In this document: one piece after another, positions 37,799-47,055 of the stretch
Layout of the letters: each line of letters opens with the position of its first letter
How positions within the stretch are numbered: the first letter of the stretch is position 1
From: Gimesia aquarii
GTDB lineage: Bacteria > Planctomycetota > Planctomycetia > Planctomycetales > Planctomycetaceae
DNA: 64,000 bases
Reading direction: 5' to 3'
Assembly (NCBI RefSeq): GCF_007748175.1
Contig: NZ_CP037422.1
Location: 5,720,334-5,784,333 of the forward strand
Program-made: the position numbers and the translations under genes
The notes under the pieces: generated by a model
The model's input: only the letters and a program-made list of their open reading frames with translations
Databases searched by the model: none
What the model was told of the DNA's origin: nothing

Positions 37799-39778
37799 AT
37801 GATACTCGCTGCTCAGAAAAATATCTGGTTAGGACTCCATCCAGCTGACTGGATTGTACTGGCGCTTTATTTCGTCGTCATTCTTGCCATTGGTATCTGG
37901 TCGGTCAAAAAAGTGAAAGATATGGCGGACTTCTTCATGGGAGGCCGTCGGTTTGGCAAAGTGTTCATGATGTTTTTTGCCTTTGGTTCCGGTACAAGCA
38001 GCGAACAGGCCATCAGTGTCGTAGCGGGAACATGGCGCGCAGGACTGGCTGGTATCTGGTGGCAGTTTCTCTGGTTATGGGCAACTCCCTTTTATTGGAT
38101 TGTCGCTCCTATCATGCGGCGGATGCGGGCGCTGACTACCGCTGATTTCTTCGAGACCCGCTTTAATGGTCCCACCGCTGTGATGTATTCTTTCTATGGC
38201 ATTGCGATTTCAATTACGTTTATTGCCGGTGGTTTATTTGGCACAGGTAAAATGGTCGATGCTTTGACTGGAAACGAATTAGACCGTATCGCTGTCAAAG
38301 CCGACATCATGGTTCCTGCAGCCGAATGGGATGCAAAGGAAAAAATATTCAAGATTACAGAGCGGAGACTGCAGGGTTATGAATATGCGATCCTGGCAGT
38401 AACAGTCATGTTTGTGATTTATGGAATGGCAGGGGGATTAGGTGCCGCCATTATCACCGACTTCATTCAGGGTATTCTGACGATTGTGTTCTCATTTTTG
38501 CTTTTACCGTTCGTCTTTTATCAAATTGGCGGTTTTGGCGAATTACATAAACAGGCCGATCTCAAGCAGGGGATGCTCGATTTGGTCGCCAGCCCTCAAG
38601 TTGCTGCCACGTTGGGGAGTGAGCCCATTACTCCCTTTTATGTATTCATGTTGTCCGTGACAGCGCTCGCAGGTATCGTAATTCAACCTCACATTATGGG
38701 AGTCTGTGGTGCAGGAAAAACGGAATATGAAGGCCGTTTCGGATTTACTGTTGGAAACTTTCTCAAGCGATTTTGCACCGTTGCCTGGACGTTTACCGGC
38801 CTTGCCTGCATTGTCTGGTACATGGGTGATAACAGTCCGCTGAAAACGTCTGATGATCCTGCCGATCAAGCGATTTATCAATCGTTGGTGATGCGGGCCA
38901 GCCCGGAATACAATCAGCTTCCCGATGAGGAAAAAGCAAGAATCGACAAGCATGACCGCAACTTTGCTGACAAACTCTTTGGAATGGCTGCGCATGATAT
39001 TCTGCCCCGCATTGCACCAGGCTTGATTGGGCTCTTGCTTGCTTCTCTGTTAGCGGCAGTCATGAGCACCAGTGACGCACAAATGATTATTTCTAGTGGT
39101 TTATTTACGGAAAATATCTATCGCAAATGCATTGTGAAAAACCGTTCCCAGCGTCATTACCTCTGGGTAGGACGTTTGTCTGGATTAATCATTGTGATCT
39201 TAGCACTTATTTTGCAAACCACGTTTACCGACATCATCGCAGCCTTGAAAGTGATTGTAAAAACGCCCGCCTGTATCGGCATCAGCCTCTGGTTTGGCAT
39301 TGTCTGGAGACGTTGGAATGTCATTTCTGTCTGGGTTTCCACATTAACTGGGATTCTCGTTTGGATCGCCGTCGCCTTTAGGGCTGACTTAATTCATCAA
39401 ACAGGTCTGTTTCCTGAAAGTATGTTTAAAACTGTGAAAGAGCAAATTGTGATGCGTGATGTATGGCAAATGGTATCATTTATGGGGGTTGCCATTCTCA
39501 GCGGTATTATTGTCAGTTTACTGACGAAACGGCAATCTCAGGAAAAACTCGACCATTTCTATCAGTTGATGCATACTCCCGTGAAGCTGGGTGAGGTCGT
39601 GCCATCACCGTGCACACTTCCAGAAGAACCTGAACCAATGGGGAAAAAACTATTCCCCAATTCAAAAGACATCGAAATTCCCAGACCGACCTTTCAGGAT
39701 CTGGGTGGCTTTGTCTTAGCCTGGTGTGCTGTGTTTGCCATTATTTATTTGACGAAACTTCTTGCAGAATACGCGTGA
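37799..39778 (+). CDS. sodium:solute symporter (SSS family)
   Basis: A 659-residue polytopic protein with about 13-15 membrane segments. The SSS motifs are present: ADFFMGGRRFGK near the second segment, TADFFETRFNG, the GMAGGLGAAIITDFIQG segment, and LAAVMSTSDAQMIISSGLFTENIYRK. There is a hydrophilic loop with an acidic stretch between about residues 340 and 390 and a cytosolic tail of about 60 residues before a final membrane segment. It imports an unknown organic solute with Na+. GAGAGG precedes ATG 37799. Ends at a strong terminator. Confidence 0.9.
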   Translation: MILAAQKNIWLGLHPADWIVLALYFVVILAIGIWSVKKVKDMADFFMGGRRFGKVFMMFFAFGSGTSSEQAISVVAGTWRAGLAGIWWQFLWLWATPFYWIVAPIMRRMRALTTADFFETRFNGPTAVMYSFYGIAISITFIAGGLFGTGKMVDALTGNELDRIAVKADIMVPAAEWDAKEKIFKITERRLQGYEYAILAVTVMFVIYGMAGGLGAAIITDFIQGILTIVFSFLLLPFVFYQIGGFGELHKQADLKQGMLDLVASPQVAATLGSEPITPFYVFMLSVTALAGIVIQPHIMGVCGAGKTEYEGRFGFTVGNFLKRFCTVAWTFTGLACIVWYMGDNSPLKTSDDPADQAIYQSLVMRASPEYNQLPDEEKARIDKHDRNFADKLFGMAAHDILPRIAPGLIGLLLASLLAAVMSTSDAQMIISSGLFTENIYRKCIVKNRSQRHYLWVGRLSGLIIVILALILQTTFTDIIAALKVIVKTPACIGISLWFGIVWRRWNVISVWVSTLTGILVWIAVAFRADLIHQTGLFPESMFKTVKEQIVMRDVWQMVSFMGVAILSGIIVSLLTKRQSQEKLDHFYQLMHTPVKLGEVVPSPCTLPEEPEPMGKKLFPNSKDIEIPRPTFQDLGGFVLAWCAVFAIIYLTKLLAEYA

Positions 39779-39857
39779 GAATTTGGATCTGCAAAATCTC
39801 AAAGGCAGAATTCAAGTCGCTGTCTCTTTTCGGGTCTTGTTGCCCTCGTATATACAA

Positions 39858-39892
39858 AAAAAGCCAGAAACAAAAACTGTTTCTGGCTTTTT
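39858..39892. terminator. bidirectional intrinsic terminator
   Basis: A perfect 10-base GC-containing stem GCCAGAAACA/TGTTTCTGGC extended by five A-T pairs (39858-39872 against 39878-39892), loop AAAAC. It lies between the convergent symporter and Cys-rich protein genes and serves both strands. Confidence 0.9.
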
Positions 39893-39921
39893 CAATTGTG
39901 ATGAAGCTATCAAAGTTGTAA

Positions 39922-40392
39922 TTAGCTACGATAGGTGACGACAACTTTTCCTCGGTGTGATTCAACAACCACACTGTATTTACCATAGTCAAAAACTTTG
40001 CGGCGTCCATCTTTGCTGCAACGGACACACTCGCAAGCACATCCCGGGGCACAGATTTCTACAGCAACACATCCTGGCTCACAACAACTGCGTCTGGGGG
40101 CACAAGGATCGACAATGGTTACTAATTTAGGGTTTGAACAAGGGGCAATGTTGCGAGGTCGACGGTAACGAACATTTTCAAACAGCCGAATCTCTTCTGA
40201 AGCAACATGTTGTTCATACGGTTGTGGCATTAACTCTGGCATCGGTTCAGGTGCAACTGTCGAAGCAGGAGGGGCTGCAGTGGTTTGGCTCAGAAAAATT
40301 CCTTGCCCTAATTTAAATGCAGGACCTTCGGCCTGAGCAGCTGTCACTGAGACAGCAATAATGCCTAACGTGAAACAAACGATCTTAGTCAT
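39922..40392 (-). CDS. secreted cysteine-rich protein
   Basis: A 156-residue protein with a signal peptide (cleavage after AQA, about residue 21), a Pro/Glu-rich linker, and a compact region with eleven cysteines, including PCAPRRSCCEPGCVAVEICAP, then GCACECVRC. It ends in a strand-rich VFDYGKYSVVVESHRGKVVV segment. The paired cysteines suggest either disulfides in the periplasm or metal binding. AAAGGAG lies about ten bases before ATG 40392. I do not know the family; Cys-rich secreted proteins are frequent in planctomycetes. Confidence 0.65.
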   Translation of the reverse strand: MTKIVCFTLGIIAVSVTAAQAEGPAFKLGQGIFLSQTTAAPPASTVAPEPMPELMPQPYEQHVASEEIRLFENVRYRRPRNIAPCSNPKLVTIVDPCAPRRSCCEPGCVAVEICAPGCACECVRCSKDGRRKVFDYGKYSVVVESHRGKVVVTYRS

Positions 40393-40955
40393 CTCTGTGT
40401 ACTCCTTTTGCTACCATGGTGAACTCCATTAAGGCAGCTGATTGATAAAAATCAATTTTTAGTGTTTCCTTAACCACTTGCTTGTTGGCATTCTCCAGAA
40501 GCGATCAGTTAAGCAGTCGAACAGTCAAGGAGGTCTCTCGGTTGTCCACCACCAAATTATACCCTACAGAAAATATCAGTGACAGAATTTTCAGCAGAGC
40601 AGATGAAAAACCGGTATCAGTTACATGGCTGATAATGGTCACAAATAATAAGTGAACTTTGAGTTGACAAGGCTAGTTGCCTCTTTTTTTATGCAAACAT
40701 CCAAATAGGCCTGTATTGCCCGATCGGAATATTTTTACACAGTATATGCAACCAAAGTAAATTGTATTAAAATGTTCAAACGTATTGATTCGTTTCGACA
40801 CATGGGTTTCGTGAATTACTGGCACATCCGTAACCGATTTGGGGAAACAGTTCAAGAGAAGGAATTGAACAATCAGGGCAAGCTGCAGTTGCAACCGAGG
40901 CTTGGATCACACATAATCTAATTGGTTTAATTTCAAGGACTTGAGGGAGACTTCC
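40393..40955. other. intergenic region, no confident feature
   Basis: About 560 bases between a minus gene and the cytochrome-type lipoprotein gene on plus. TTGACA at 40663 has a T-rich -10 position 17 bases later, but it is a weak match. There is no convincing reading frame, hairpin or RNA. Confidence 0.35.
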
Positions 40956-42062
40956 ATGAAAATGCTGGAAAACCGGTTAGATAGGAAATCTATCTTACAG
41001 CCAATCAAATCGGTTTGTACCTGTCTGTTTGCTGTCGTATTAACGGGATGTGGGGGGGGGACTCCAACAGCGCCTGCTCCCCAACCCTCATCACAGTCAT
41101 CTAACGCAACACCAAATACACAAGTCGCGCAAAATGCAAAAAAGCAGCCGGCAAAAACATCTGAGAAAAAAGTAAAAGATGACCGTAAGATGATTGATGG
41201 CATCCCTTACGATGTCTGGTTTGATAATCCCCTCGCGGTTGCCGCAAATAGTAAATCAGTCACACCGGTTGCCTTACCAGGGACCAGTGTTGCTAATTCT
41301 ACTGCTGCGAGTACATCACCGAATGCAACGAAAACAACTGAGACTCAAGAACCGTCTCCCACTGGCGGGGTCGATTGGAAAACAATCATTCCAATGCCTG
41401 TGGTTGAAGCACAGGTCAAAGAGATACGGAATCGTTTAACCAGAAACATGCAATCTGTGGGAACCTATAATACCAGCTATCTGGAACTTCCTACATTTAC
41501 AGCTACTTTAGCTGCTCTGGCGGGGATTGTTACAGAACATCCTGAAGACATTGGTTGGAAAAAAAATGCAAAATATCTTCGCGATTTATCCGCCGCTTTC
41601 ACAGCCGAACCATTGATGCGAGGAGCGAAATCGTTTCGTAAGGTTCAAATTCCTTATGAACAGATGATTGTCATTCTAAATGGGAGTTTACCAGCAGACG
41701 TTCCCAAATCCGAAGACAAAATACCGCTCTCCGATGTTGCTTCCATGGGCGACTTAATGAAACGTGCTGATATTGCTTCCAAATGGTTAAAATCCAATGT
41801 AGGCAGCGCCGATGCTCTGAAAGCGGAAAAAGAAAAAGTAATCAACGAAGCACATTTGCTGGCTGCGATAGCGAAAGTGATAACAACTGAGGGATATGGA
41901 TATGTCGATGATGAAGGCTTTTTAGGCTATGCGAATCCGATGTCGGATGCTTGTTTGAAAATGGTAGCAGCTGCAAAAAGCGACAATTATGAAGAGTTTG
42001 ATCAAGGTTTAACTCAAGTTTATAAAGCTTGTACACAATGCCATAGTGAATACAAAGAATAG
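40956..42062 (+). CDS. lipoprotein with C-terminal CXXCH, class II cytochrome c-like
   Basis: A 368-residue lipoprotein (lipobox LTGC, Cys32) with a Ser/Thr/Pro/Ala-rich linker of about 120 residues and a helical C-terminal domain. The domain ends with YKACTQCHSEYKE, a haem-binding CXXCH (Cys359, Cys362, His363) five residues from the C-terminus, as in class II cytochromes c (cytochrome c'). Four helices could precede it (about residues 175-345), which fits that fold. Role inferred: a periplasmic membrane-tethered haem protein. A run of nine G encodes the Gly residues after the lipobox. GAGGGAG lies six bases before ATG 40956. Followed after 57 bases by a protease gene. Confidence 0.75.
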   Translation: MKMLENRLDRKSILQPIKSVCTCLFAVVLTGCGGGTPTAPAPQPSSQSSNATPNTQVAQNAKKQPAKTSEKKVKDDRKMIDGIPYDVWFDNPLAVAANSKSVTPVALPGTSVANSTAASTSPNATKTTETQEPSPTGGVDWKTIIPMPVVEAQVKEIRNRLTRNMQSVGTYNTSYLELPTFTATLAALAGIVTEHPEDIGWKKNAKYLRDLSAAFTAEPLMRGAKSFRKVQIPYEQMIVILNGSLPADVPKSEDKIPLSDVASMGDLMKRADIASKWLKSNVGSADALKAEKEKVINEAHLLAAIAKVITTEGYGYVDDEGFLGYANPMSDACLKMVAAAKSDNYEEFDQGLTQVYKACTQCHSEYKE

Positions 42063-42119
42063 AATTTCAGTCTCAAAAGCATTAACTATGAGAAGTTGCC
42101 AGGGGAGGGATTTAAGGGC

Positions 42120-43079
42120 ATGAGACGTTATTGGTGCGATTTAGGTGTCAGAGCTAGTCTGCTACTGTGTTTTCTGTGTCTATCCAGCAGTACGCGCGCC
42201 GATTGGATCGAACTGGTAAGCGGGCATAAAATTCAAGGGGACGTTCTCAAGCAGAGCAACAATCATTTACTTGTTGATATTGGAATTGAAGTTCTGCGAA
42301 TTCCCGTCAATCAGATTCGCTCTCGGACAAAAGAAGAAGTCGCTACCAAAGGCAAAACCCCCGTAAAAAAAAATAAAAATAAAATCTATTCTGTTGCCGA
42401 ACTTCCCGTCAAAAGCATCAAAGAACTCGCCCGTCTCTACGGGGAGGCAGTCACGCTCATTCAAACTCCCAGTGGGCTTGGTTCAGGGTTTATCATCAAT
42501 GACCGTGGTTACTGTGTTACGAATTATCACGTTGTTGAAAAGGAAACGCGTATTGCAGCTACCATTTTTCATCGTACCAAAAGTGGCGAATTTCAGCGTC
42601 GACAGATTAAAGATGTTGAGATCCTGGCGTTGAATCCCTTTTTTGACTTGGCTTTGTTGCGGATTCCTCTACAAAAAGATATGTCATTTCGGACTGTTTA
42701 TTTAGCAGAAAATGATCAACAACGTGAAGGCGATGAAGTCTTTGCCATCGGTAATCCTTTAGGACTCGAGCGTTCTGTTTCGCGAGGAATTGTCAGTACC
42801 AGAAATCGAAACATGGAAGGCATTGTTTATATACAAACTACGACACAGATCAATCCCGGTAACAGCGGTGGACCATTATTCAACTCCCGAGGTGAAGTGA
42901 TCGGAGTCACGAATATGAAATTAATTTTGGGAGAAGGGCTGGGTTTTGCTATTCCCATTACTTATGTAAAGCACTTTCTCGATAACCGAGACGCATTTGC
43001 GTTCGATAAATCCAGTCCCAATACAGGGCACCACTACTTCAATGCGCCTCGTAGAAAAAATATGAATTTTCAAAAGTAA
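42120..43079 (+). CDS. secreted S1C trypsin-like protease without PDZ
   Basis: A 319-residue protease with a signal peptide (hydrophobic about residues 9-24, cleavage near TRA-DW). An N-terminal stretch of about 70 residues ([20 protein letters not shown]) resembles a small beta domain. The HtrA-type catalytic domain has His in TNYHVVEKE, Asp in [11 protein letters not shown] and Ser in [19 protein letters not shown], so it is catalytically intact. Unlike DegP it has no PDZ domain after [15 protein letters not shown]; a 30-residue tail ends the protein. Probably in an operon with the cytochrome-type lipoprotein. GGGGAGGG precedes ATG 42120 by ten bases. Confidence 0.85.
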   Translation: MRRYWCDLGVRASLLLCFLCLSSSTRADWIELVSGHKIQGDVLKQSNNHLLVDIGIEVLRIPVNQIRSRTKEEVATKGKTPVKKNKNKIYSVAELPVKSIKELARLYGEAVTLIQTPSGLGSGFIINDRGYCVTNYHVVEKETRIAATIFHRTKSGEFQRRQIKDVEILALNPFFDLALLRIPLQKDMSFRTVYLAENDQQREGDEVFAIGNPLGLERSVSRGIVSTRNRNMEGIVYIQTTTQINPGNSGGPLFNSRGEVIGVTNMKLILGEGLGFAIPITYVKHFLDNRDAFAFDKSSPNTGHHYFNAPRRKNMNFQK

Positions 43080-43328
43080 TTCGAAAAAGTTGTAACCATT
43101 TCACCATTTTTCTGGTACCCAGTAGTGTACCAGTACCTCATCGGATCAATTTATTATTACTCACACAATGATCAGTCGGTTGGGGTTGCTACGAAAGGCA
43201 GAAATGCTACAAATAGACAGTTCAAATGATCGTTGCGCGATTCTGTTTGCTAGAGTTCAATCTGTGTTTGAATCTACAAACCGAGCGTGAGGTACTTTTA
43301 AAATCCCCTGTCCCCTGATAGAGAAAGA

Positions 43329-45095
43329 ATGAAGGCTACAATGAGAAAGCCATTTTTGTTATGCACTTTAATGCTGATACAGGCAATTTTACTGCTGACT
43401 GGTCAAGTCGGTATTGCACAAGACAGAATCTCGGCTGCTCAGCGAATTCCCGCCGATACACTTCTGTATTTTTCGGTTCCCGACGTTGAACAATTTGGGG
43501 AGCAATGGAGTAAAAGCTCTATGGGGCAAATTACTCACGATGAAGCGTTCGCCGATATGAAAAAAGATCTGGTGAAACTGATTGAAAAGTACTCACAAAA
43601 ATTTGAAGAAGAAACAGATTTGAGTCTCGATCAAGTCATGGGGATTCCCAGTCGGGAAATTTCACTTGCTTTCGTCAAAACCAGTGATGGCAAATTAGGT
43701 GGCGTTGCTTTCATGGACTATGGAGAAAGTGGTGAAATACTCGAAAAGATTTTGACTAAGACAGCAGATGCGCTGGATAAACAAGGCGCTCAACGTTCAA
43801 TCAATAGTGCTGAAGGGACGAAAATTACCGTCTATTCATTCGGAGATGATGGTGCGGATGCAGGCCCTGTTAAAGTTCCCTTAGCAAAGAAGTTTGCATA
43901 CTTTCTCAAAGAGAAAACTCTTGTTGTCTCCAATGATGACAAAATTCTGGAATCAGTTTTGTCAATGTGGGATGGTCAAAATCAGGATTCGCTTGCCAAC
44001 AAAAAAGAGTATCAATACATTCAACAAAAATGCTCTGAGCCTGGCGCTCCCGCCGTCATGCAGTGGTACATGAATCCAATCGGCACACTGCAAACCGTTT
44101 TAGGAATTGCCAGCCGAGCAAATCCACAGGTTGCCATGGTGCAGGGCTTTCTACCTGCCTTGGGAATCACCAACCTTAAAGCAGTTGGCGGAACGAGTTA
44201 TCTTGCCACGGAAGATTTTGATTCGATTAGCAGAACATTTACATTTGTTGAATTACCGACATCGGGAATTATTTCGATGTTTAAATGTCCGGCTGTCGCT
44301 CAGCAACCACCCGAATGGGTTTCCGATAAGGTCTCATCGTATTATTCAATCAATTGGGGGATCGAAAGTGCCTACGATTCGATTGAGACGTTGTTTGACG
44401 GGTTTCAGGGACGCCCTGGTGCTTTGGCGGCGATCGTTGATCAATTGGCAGACAAACCTGATGGTCCCAAAATCCACATCAAAAAAGATATTGTCGATAA
44501 CTTGAGTGGTCGAGTTCAGGTAGCGACAGAGATTATTGATGGAGAGCAAATTGATCTGACCAAACTGTCCGGACAGTTCACTGTTGCACTTGGATTGAAG
44601 AATTCTGATGCGTTCCAGAAGATCATTTCTTCTCTGACTGCTCGTGACGATTTCCCAGGTCAGGCCAGAGAATTTCAAGGGACTACTTTATATGAAATCC
44701 CTGGGGCAGTCTTGAACACTCCCACGGACGCCGCTTTCTGTATTGCAGAAAACCAGCTTTTCGTCGCCAATGATGTCAAGCAGATTGAAAGAGTTTTGCG
44801 AAAAGACCGCGGAGTTGGCTCTCTCCTTAATAGTGCTGACTACAAACGAATTTCAGAAACCTTTCCTGAAAAAACCTCGATCATCACCTACCAAAACTCA
44901 GATGCTCAAATTCATGCTCTTTATGAGATGTTGTTAAAGAATCGGAGTGCAGTGGATATCGAAGGTGTTGATTTAGAAAAGATGCCTTCATTTGAAGTGA
45001 TTCAGAAGTATTTACCCATTTCGGGGGGGTATACCGTTCCCGATGATCAGGGGTTTTTGACGTCCACATTTACTGTGAAAAAATCATCCCGATAG
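43329..45095 (+). CDS. secreted DUF3352-like protein
   Basis: A 588-residue protein with a signal peptide (hydrophobic about 9-27). The mature sequence opens with IPADTLLYFSVPDVEQFGEQW, the pattern of the DUF3352-type proteins common in planctomycetes and cyanobacteria. The long alpha/beta region repeats a similar module, with AFCIAENQLFVANDVKQIERVL near the C-terminus echoing KTLVVSNDDKILESVLSMW in the first half. No catalytic motif is visible. It may be a periplasmic structural or binding protein. A start at 43341 is also plausible, with AAGG six bases upstream. Closed by a strong terminator. Confidence 0.7.
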   Translation: MKATMRKPFLLCTLMLIQAILLLTGQVGIAQDRISAAQRIPADTLLYFSVPDVEQFGEQWSKSSMGQITHDEAFADMKKDLVKLIEKYSQKFEEETDLSLDQVMGIPSREISLAFVKTSDGKLGGVAFMDYGESGEILEKILTKTADALDKQGAQRSINSAEGTKITVYSFGDDGADAGPVKVPLAKKFAYFLKEKTLVVSNDDKILESVLSMWDGQNQDSLANKKEYQYIQQKCSEPGAPAVMQWYMNPIGTLQTVLGIASRANPQVAMVQGFLPALGITNLKAVGGTSYLATEDFDSISRTFTFVELPTSGIISMFKCPAVAQQPPEWVSDKVSSYYSINWGIESAYDSIETLFDGFQGRPGALAAIVDQLADKPDGPKIHIKKDIVDNLSGRVQVATEIIDGEQIDLTKLSGQFTVALGLKNSDAFQKIISSLTARDDFPGQAREFQGTTLYEIPGAVLNTPTDAAFCIAENQLFVANDVKQIERVLRKDRGVGSLLNSADYKRISETFPEKTSIITYQNSDAQIHALYEMLLKNRSAVDIEGVDLEKMPSFEVIQKYLPISGGYTVPDDQGFLTSTFTVKKSSR

Positions 45096-45123
45096 AGTCA
45101 TCAAGATCGTCTTTGAATTTTTT

Positions 45124-45156
45124 AACCCGGTGAGAGACCTCACCGGGTTTTTTTGT
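45124..45156 (+). terminator. intrinsic terminator
   Basis: A perfect 11-base stem AACCCGGTGAG/CTCACCGGGTT (45124-45134 against 45139-45149) with loop AGAC, followed by a run of T. It ends the DUF3352-like gene. Confidence 0.92.
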
Positions 45157-45278
45157 ACATATTCATATTTTATCGAATAAACCAATACTTTTTGGGATCT
45201 GCCGTGTTAAATAGGCCAGTAAGTGGTTCTGATTCCAAATCTTTCCTTAATTACAGCACTTCCATGAAAGGGGCTGTT

Positions 45279-46313
45279 ATGCAACATTTTTACAAATCAT
45301 TGACTTTGTTGGCAATTTTCTGCATCGCAGGTAATGGTTTATTCGCAGCGCCAGAGCAGGACGAATCGACTGGCAAGAATGTCTTTCAGCAACTCGATAA
45401 AAATTCTGATGGAATTGTAAATGCTGATGAAGTACCTAAGGAAAAGGAACGATTCTTTGATCATCTCATTCGACTTGGCGATCAGAATCAAGATGGCAAA
45501 TTGACAAAAGCAGAATTTGAGTCTGGTCTCAATAAAGAAAAACAGAAATTTCCCACGGAAACTGGTTCAAATCGGAATCGGGGACCACGTGATTTTCAAG
45601 CTTTTATGAGCCGATTAGATCGCAATGGGGATAAGAAAATTACGAAAGACGAAATACCTGAACCTTTAAAAAAACGTCTGGAACCACTGTTTCAACGTCT
45701 GAATAAAGAGGAGATTTCATTAGACGAACTCAAAAATCTTGGCGCCAAGTTCAGAGGTCGGGGAGAAGGTGACAAAAAAGAGGGTAATCAGCGGAAAATT
45801 TCTTCAGAAATGTCAGAGCGGATCTTTCAAAGAATGGACTCGAACAAAGACGGTAAATTAACGGTCGACGAAGCCTCTGAACGTGGTAAACGCTTCCTGC
45901 GGCATATGCTTGAGCAATCGGGTAAAGATGCCGATGGATCATTTTCTAGAAAAGAATTTTCAGAAGCACTGGCAAAATTCCGACCAGATCGCCGACCTCA
46001 GGGGCGTTCTAATAATAAAGACAAACAGGAAATGAAACGTCCAGGAAAGCGAGATCAGGAGACAAATCGTCGTCGCACTGATTCTGCAGGACAACGTCCT
46101 GGTCCGGCATTTGTCAAAATTTTAGATACAAATCGGGATGGTAAATTGAGCAAAGATGAACTCAGTCAAATGAAAATGCTCTTTGAGAAACTGGACCACA
46201 ATAAAGATGGAAGTTTGGATCTAAGAGAAATGATGGGAGGTAATCGTATGGACCGTCCTCGTCGTCCGGCACAAGATCGCCCTCAGAGTAAAAACAAGAA
46301 CAAAGACTCTTGA
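45279..46313 (+). CDS. secreted multi-EF-hand calcium-binding protein
   Basis: A 344-residue protein with a signal peptide (about residues 1-24). It has six canonical 12-residue EF-hand loops: DKNSDGIVNADE (40), DQNQDGKLTKAE (68), DRNGDKKITKDE (114), DSNKDGKLTVDE (187), DTNRDGKLSKDE (283) and DHNKDGSLDLRE (306). A seventh, incomplete one (KDADGSFSRKE) lies near 216. The loops are separated by Lys/Arg/Asp-rich linkers (RGRGEGDKKEGNQRK) and a basic tail. Calmodulin-like but exported. ATG 45279 is preferred (AAGGGG upstream); earlier in-frame starts lie in the leader. Function: probably Ca2+-dependent binding in the periplasm or surface. Confidence 0.85.
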   Translation: MQHFYKSLTLLAIFCIAGNGLFAAPEQDESTGKNVFQQLDKNSDGIVNADEVPKEKERFFDHLIRLGDQNQDGKLTKAEFESGLNKEKQKFPTETGSNRNRGPRDFQAFMSRLDRNGDKKITKDEIPEPLKKRLEPLFQRLNKEEISLDELKNLGAKFRGRGEGDKKEGNQRKISSEMSERIFQRMDSNKDGKLTVDEASERGKRFLRHMLEQSGKDADGSFSRKEFSEALAKFRPDRRPQGRSNNKDKQEMKRPGKRDQETNRRRTDSAGQRPGPAFVKILDTNRDGKLSKDELSQMKMLFEKLDHNKDGSLDLREMMGGNRMDRPRRPAQDRPQSKNKNKDS

Positions 46314-46317
46314 AATT

Positions 46318-47049
46318 TTAAGGCTCTAAACCTTGTGAGGCAGTTTGCTCTACTAATGCAGCACTGCCTTTTTCTTTTTGTAGATGCTGAACCCAGGCAG
46401 GGGGCAGATTAAACCAAACCCAGTTCGTTCGAATTCGGAACTGGCGTGTGTAGTTGCTCATGATTTCATCTATGTTTCGAATTCGCTGATTTTCTTCACC
46501 CCGAGAAACGACTTTTCGTACAGGGCGAACATACATGTATTCGAAGTAGGAAAGTACTCCCCCTGGCTTAAGCAAGCGAAAATAAGCCTCGAAGATTTCA
46601 TCGACGAGAGTTGTTGGGAAATTATTGAGTGGTAATCCAGAGATGATAAAATCGTATTCTTCTCCTGCTCCATATTCCTGCAGAGGACAGTTATGGATGG
46701 ATGTGAGATGTTTGATCTCCTGGAAGGCCACTTCCGAATCAAAACGCTGATTTAAAATTTCCACAAACTTGTCATTCAATTCCACAAGATCAAGTTGATC
46801 TCCTGGTTGAATCTGCTTGACGATTTGTCTGGTGACCGCACCGGTACCTGGTCCAATTTCCAAAACTTTCTTGGGCCCCTGATGCTGCTTCATCGGTCCA
46901 GACATATTCGAACCTAAAAAACGGCTACTGGGAGCTATGGCACCGGTCGTTTCAAAAGTAGTTCGAAACTGTTTAAAAAATTCCCGATAATGTGACACGT
47001 TGAAGGTTCCTGATTTACTGTCAAAACTGTCAGAGCGAGTAGAATTCAC
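46318..47049 (-). CDS. phospholipid N-methyltransferase-like (PmtA type)
   Basis: A 243-residue SAM-dependent class I methyltransferase. The GAIAPSSRFLGSNM segment and the SGLPLNNFP segment after motif IV are typical of the PmtA/RsmA-like phospholipid methyltransferases. Motif I reads VLEIGPGTGAVTRQI and motif II LDLVELNDKFVEIL. PmtA methylates phosphatidylethanolamine towards phosphatidylcholine. The start is a GTG six bases after the aminotransferase stop. The polar C-terminal tail (QKEKGSAALVEQTA) is dispensable. Neighbours on the same strand are a class IV aminotransferase and a PLA2-like gene. Confidence 0.7.
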   Translation of the reverse strand: MNSTRSDSFDSKSGTFNVSHYREFFKQFRTTFETTGAIAPSSRFLGSNMSGPMKQHQGPKKVLEIGPGTGAVTRQIVKQIQPGDQLDLVELNDKFVEILNQRFDSEVAFQEIKHLTSIHNCPLQEYGAGEEYDFIISGLPLNNFPTTLVDEIFEAYFRLLKPGGVLSYFEYMYVRPVRKVVSRGEENQRIRNIDEIMSNYTRQFRIRTNWVWFNLPPAWVQHLQKEKGSAALVEQTASQGLEP

Positions 47050-47055
47050 TCCGGT

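Noticed and set aside
40663-40692. TTGACA with a T-rich element 17 bases later, considered as a promoter
   Set aside because: The -10 is a poor match and it points into a region with no nearby gene start (next start at 40956).
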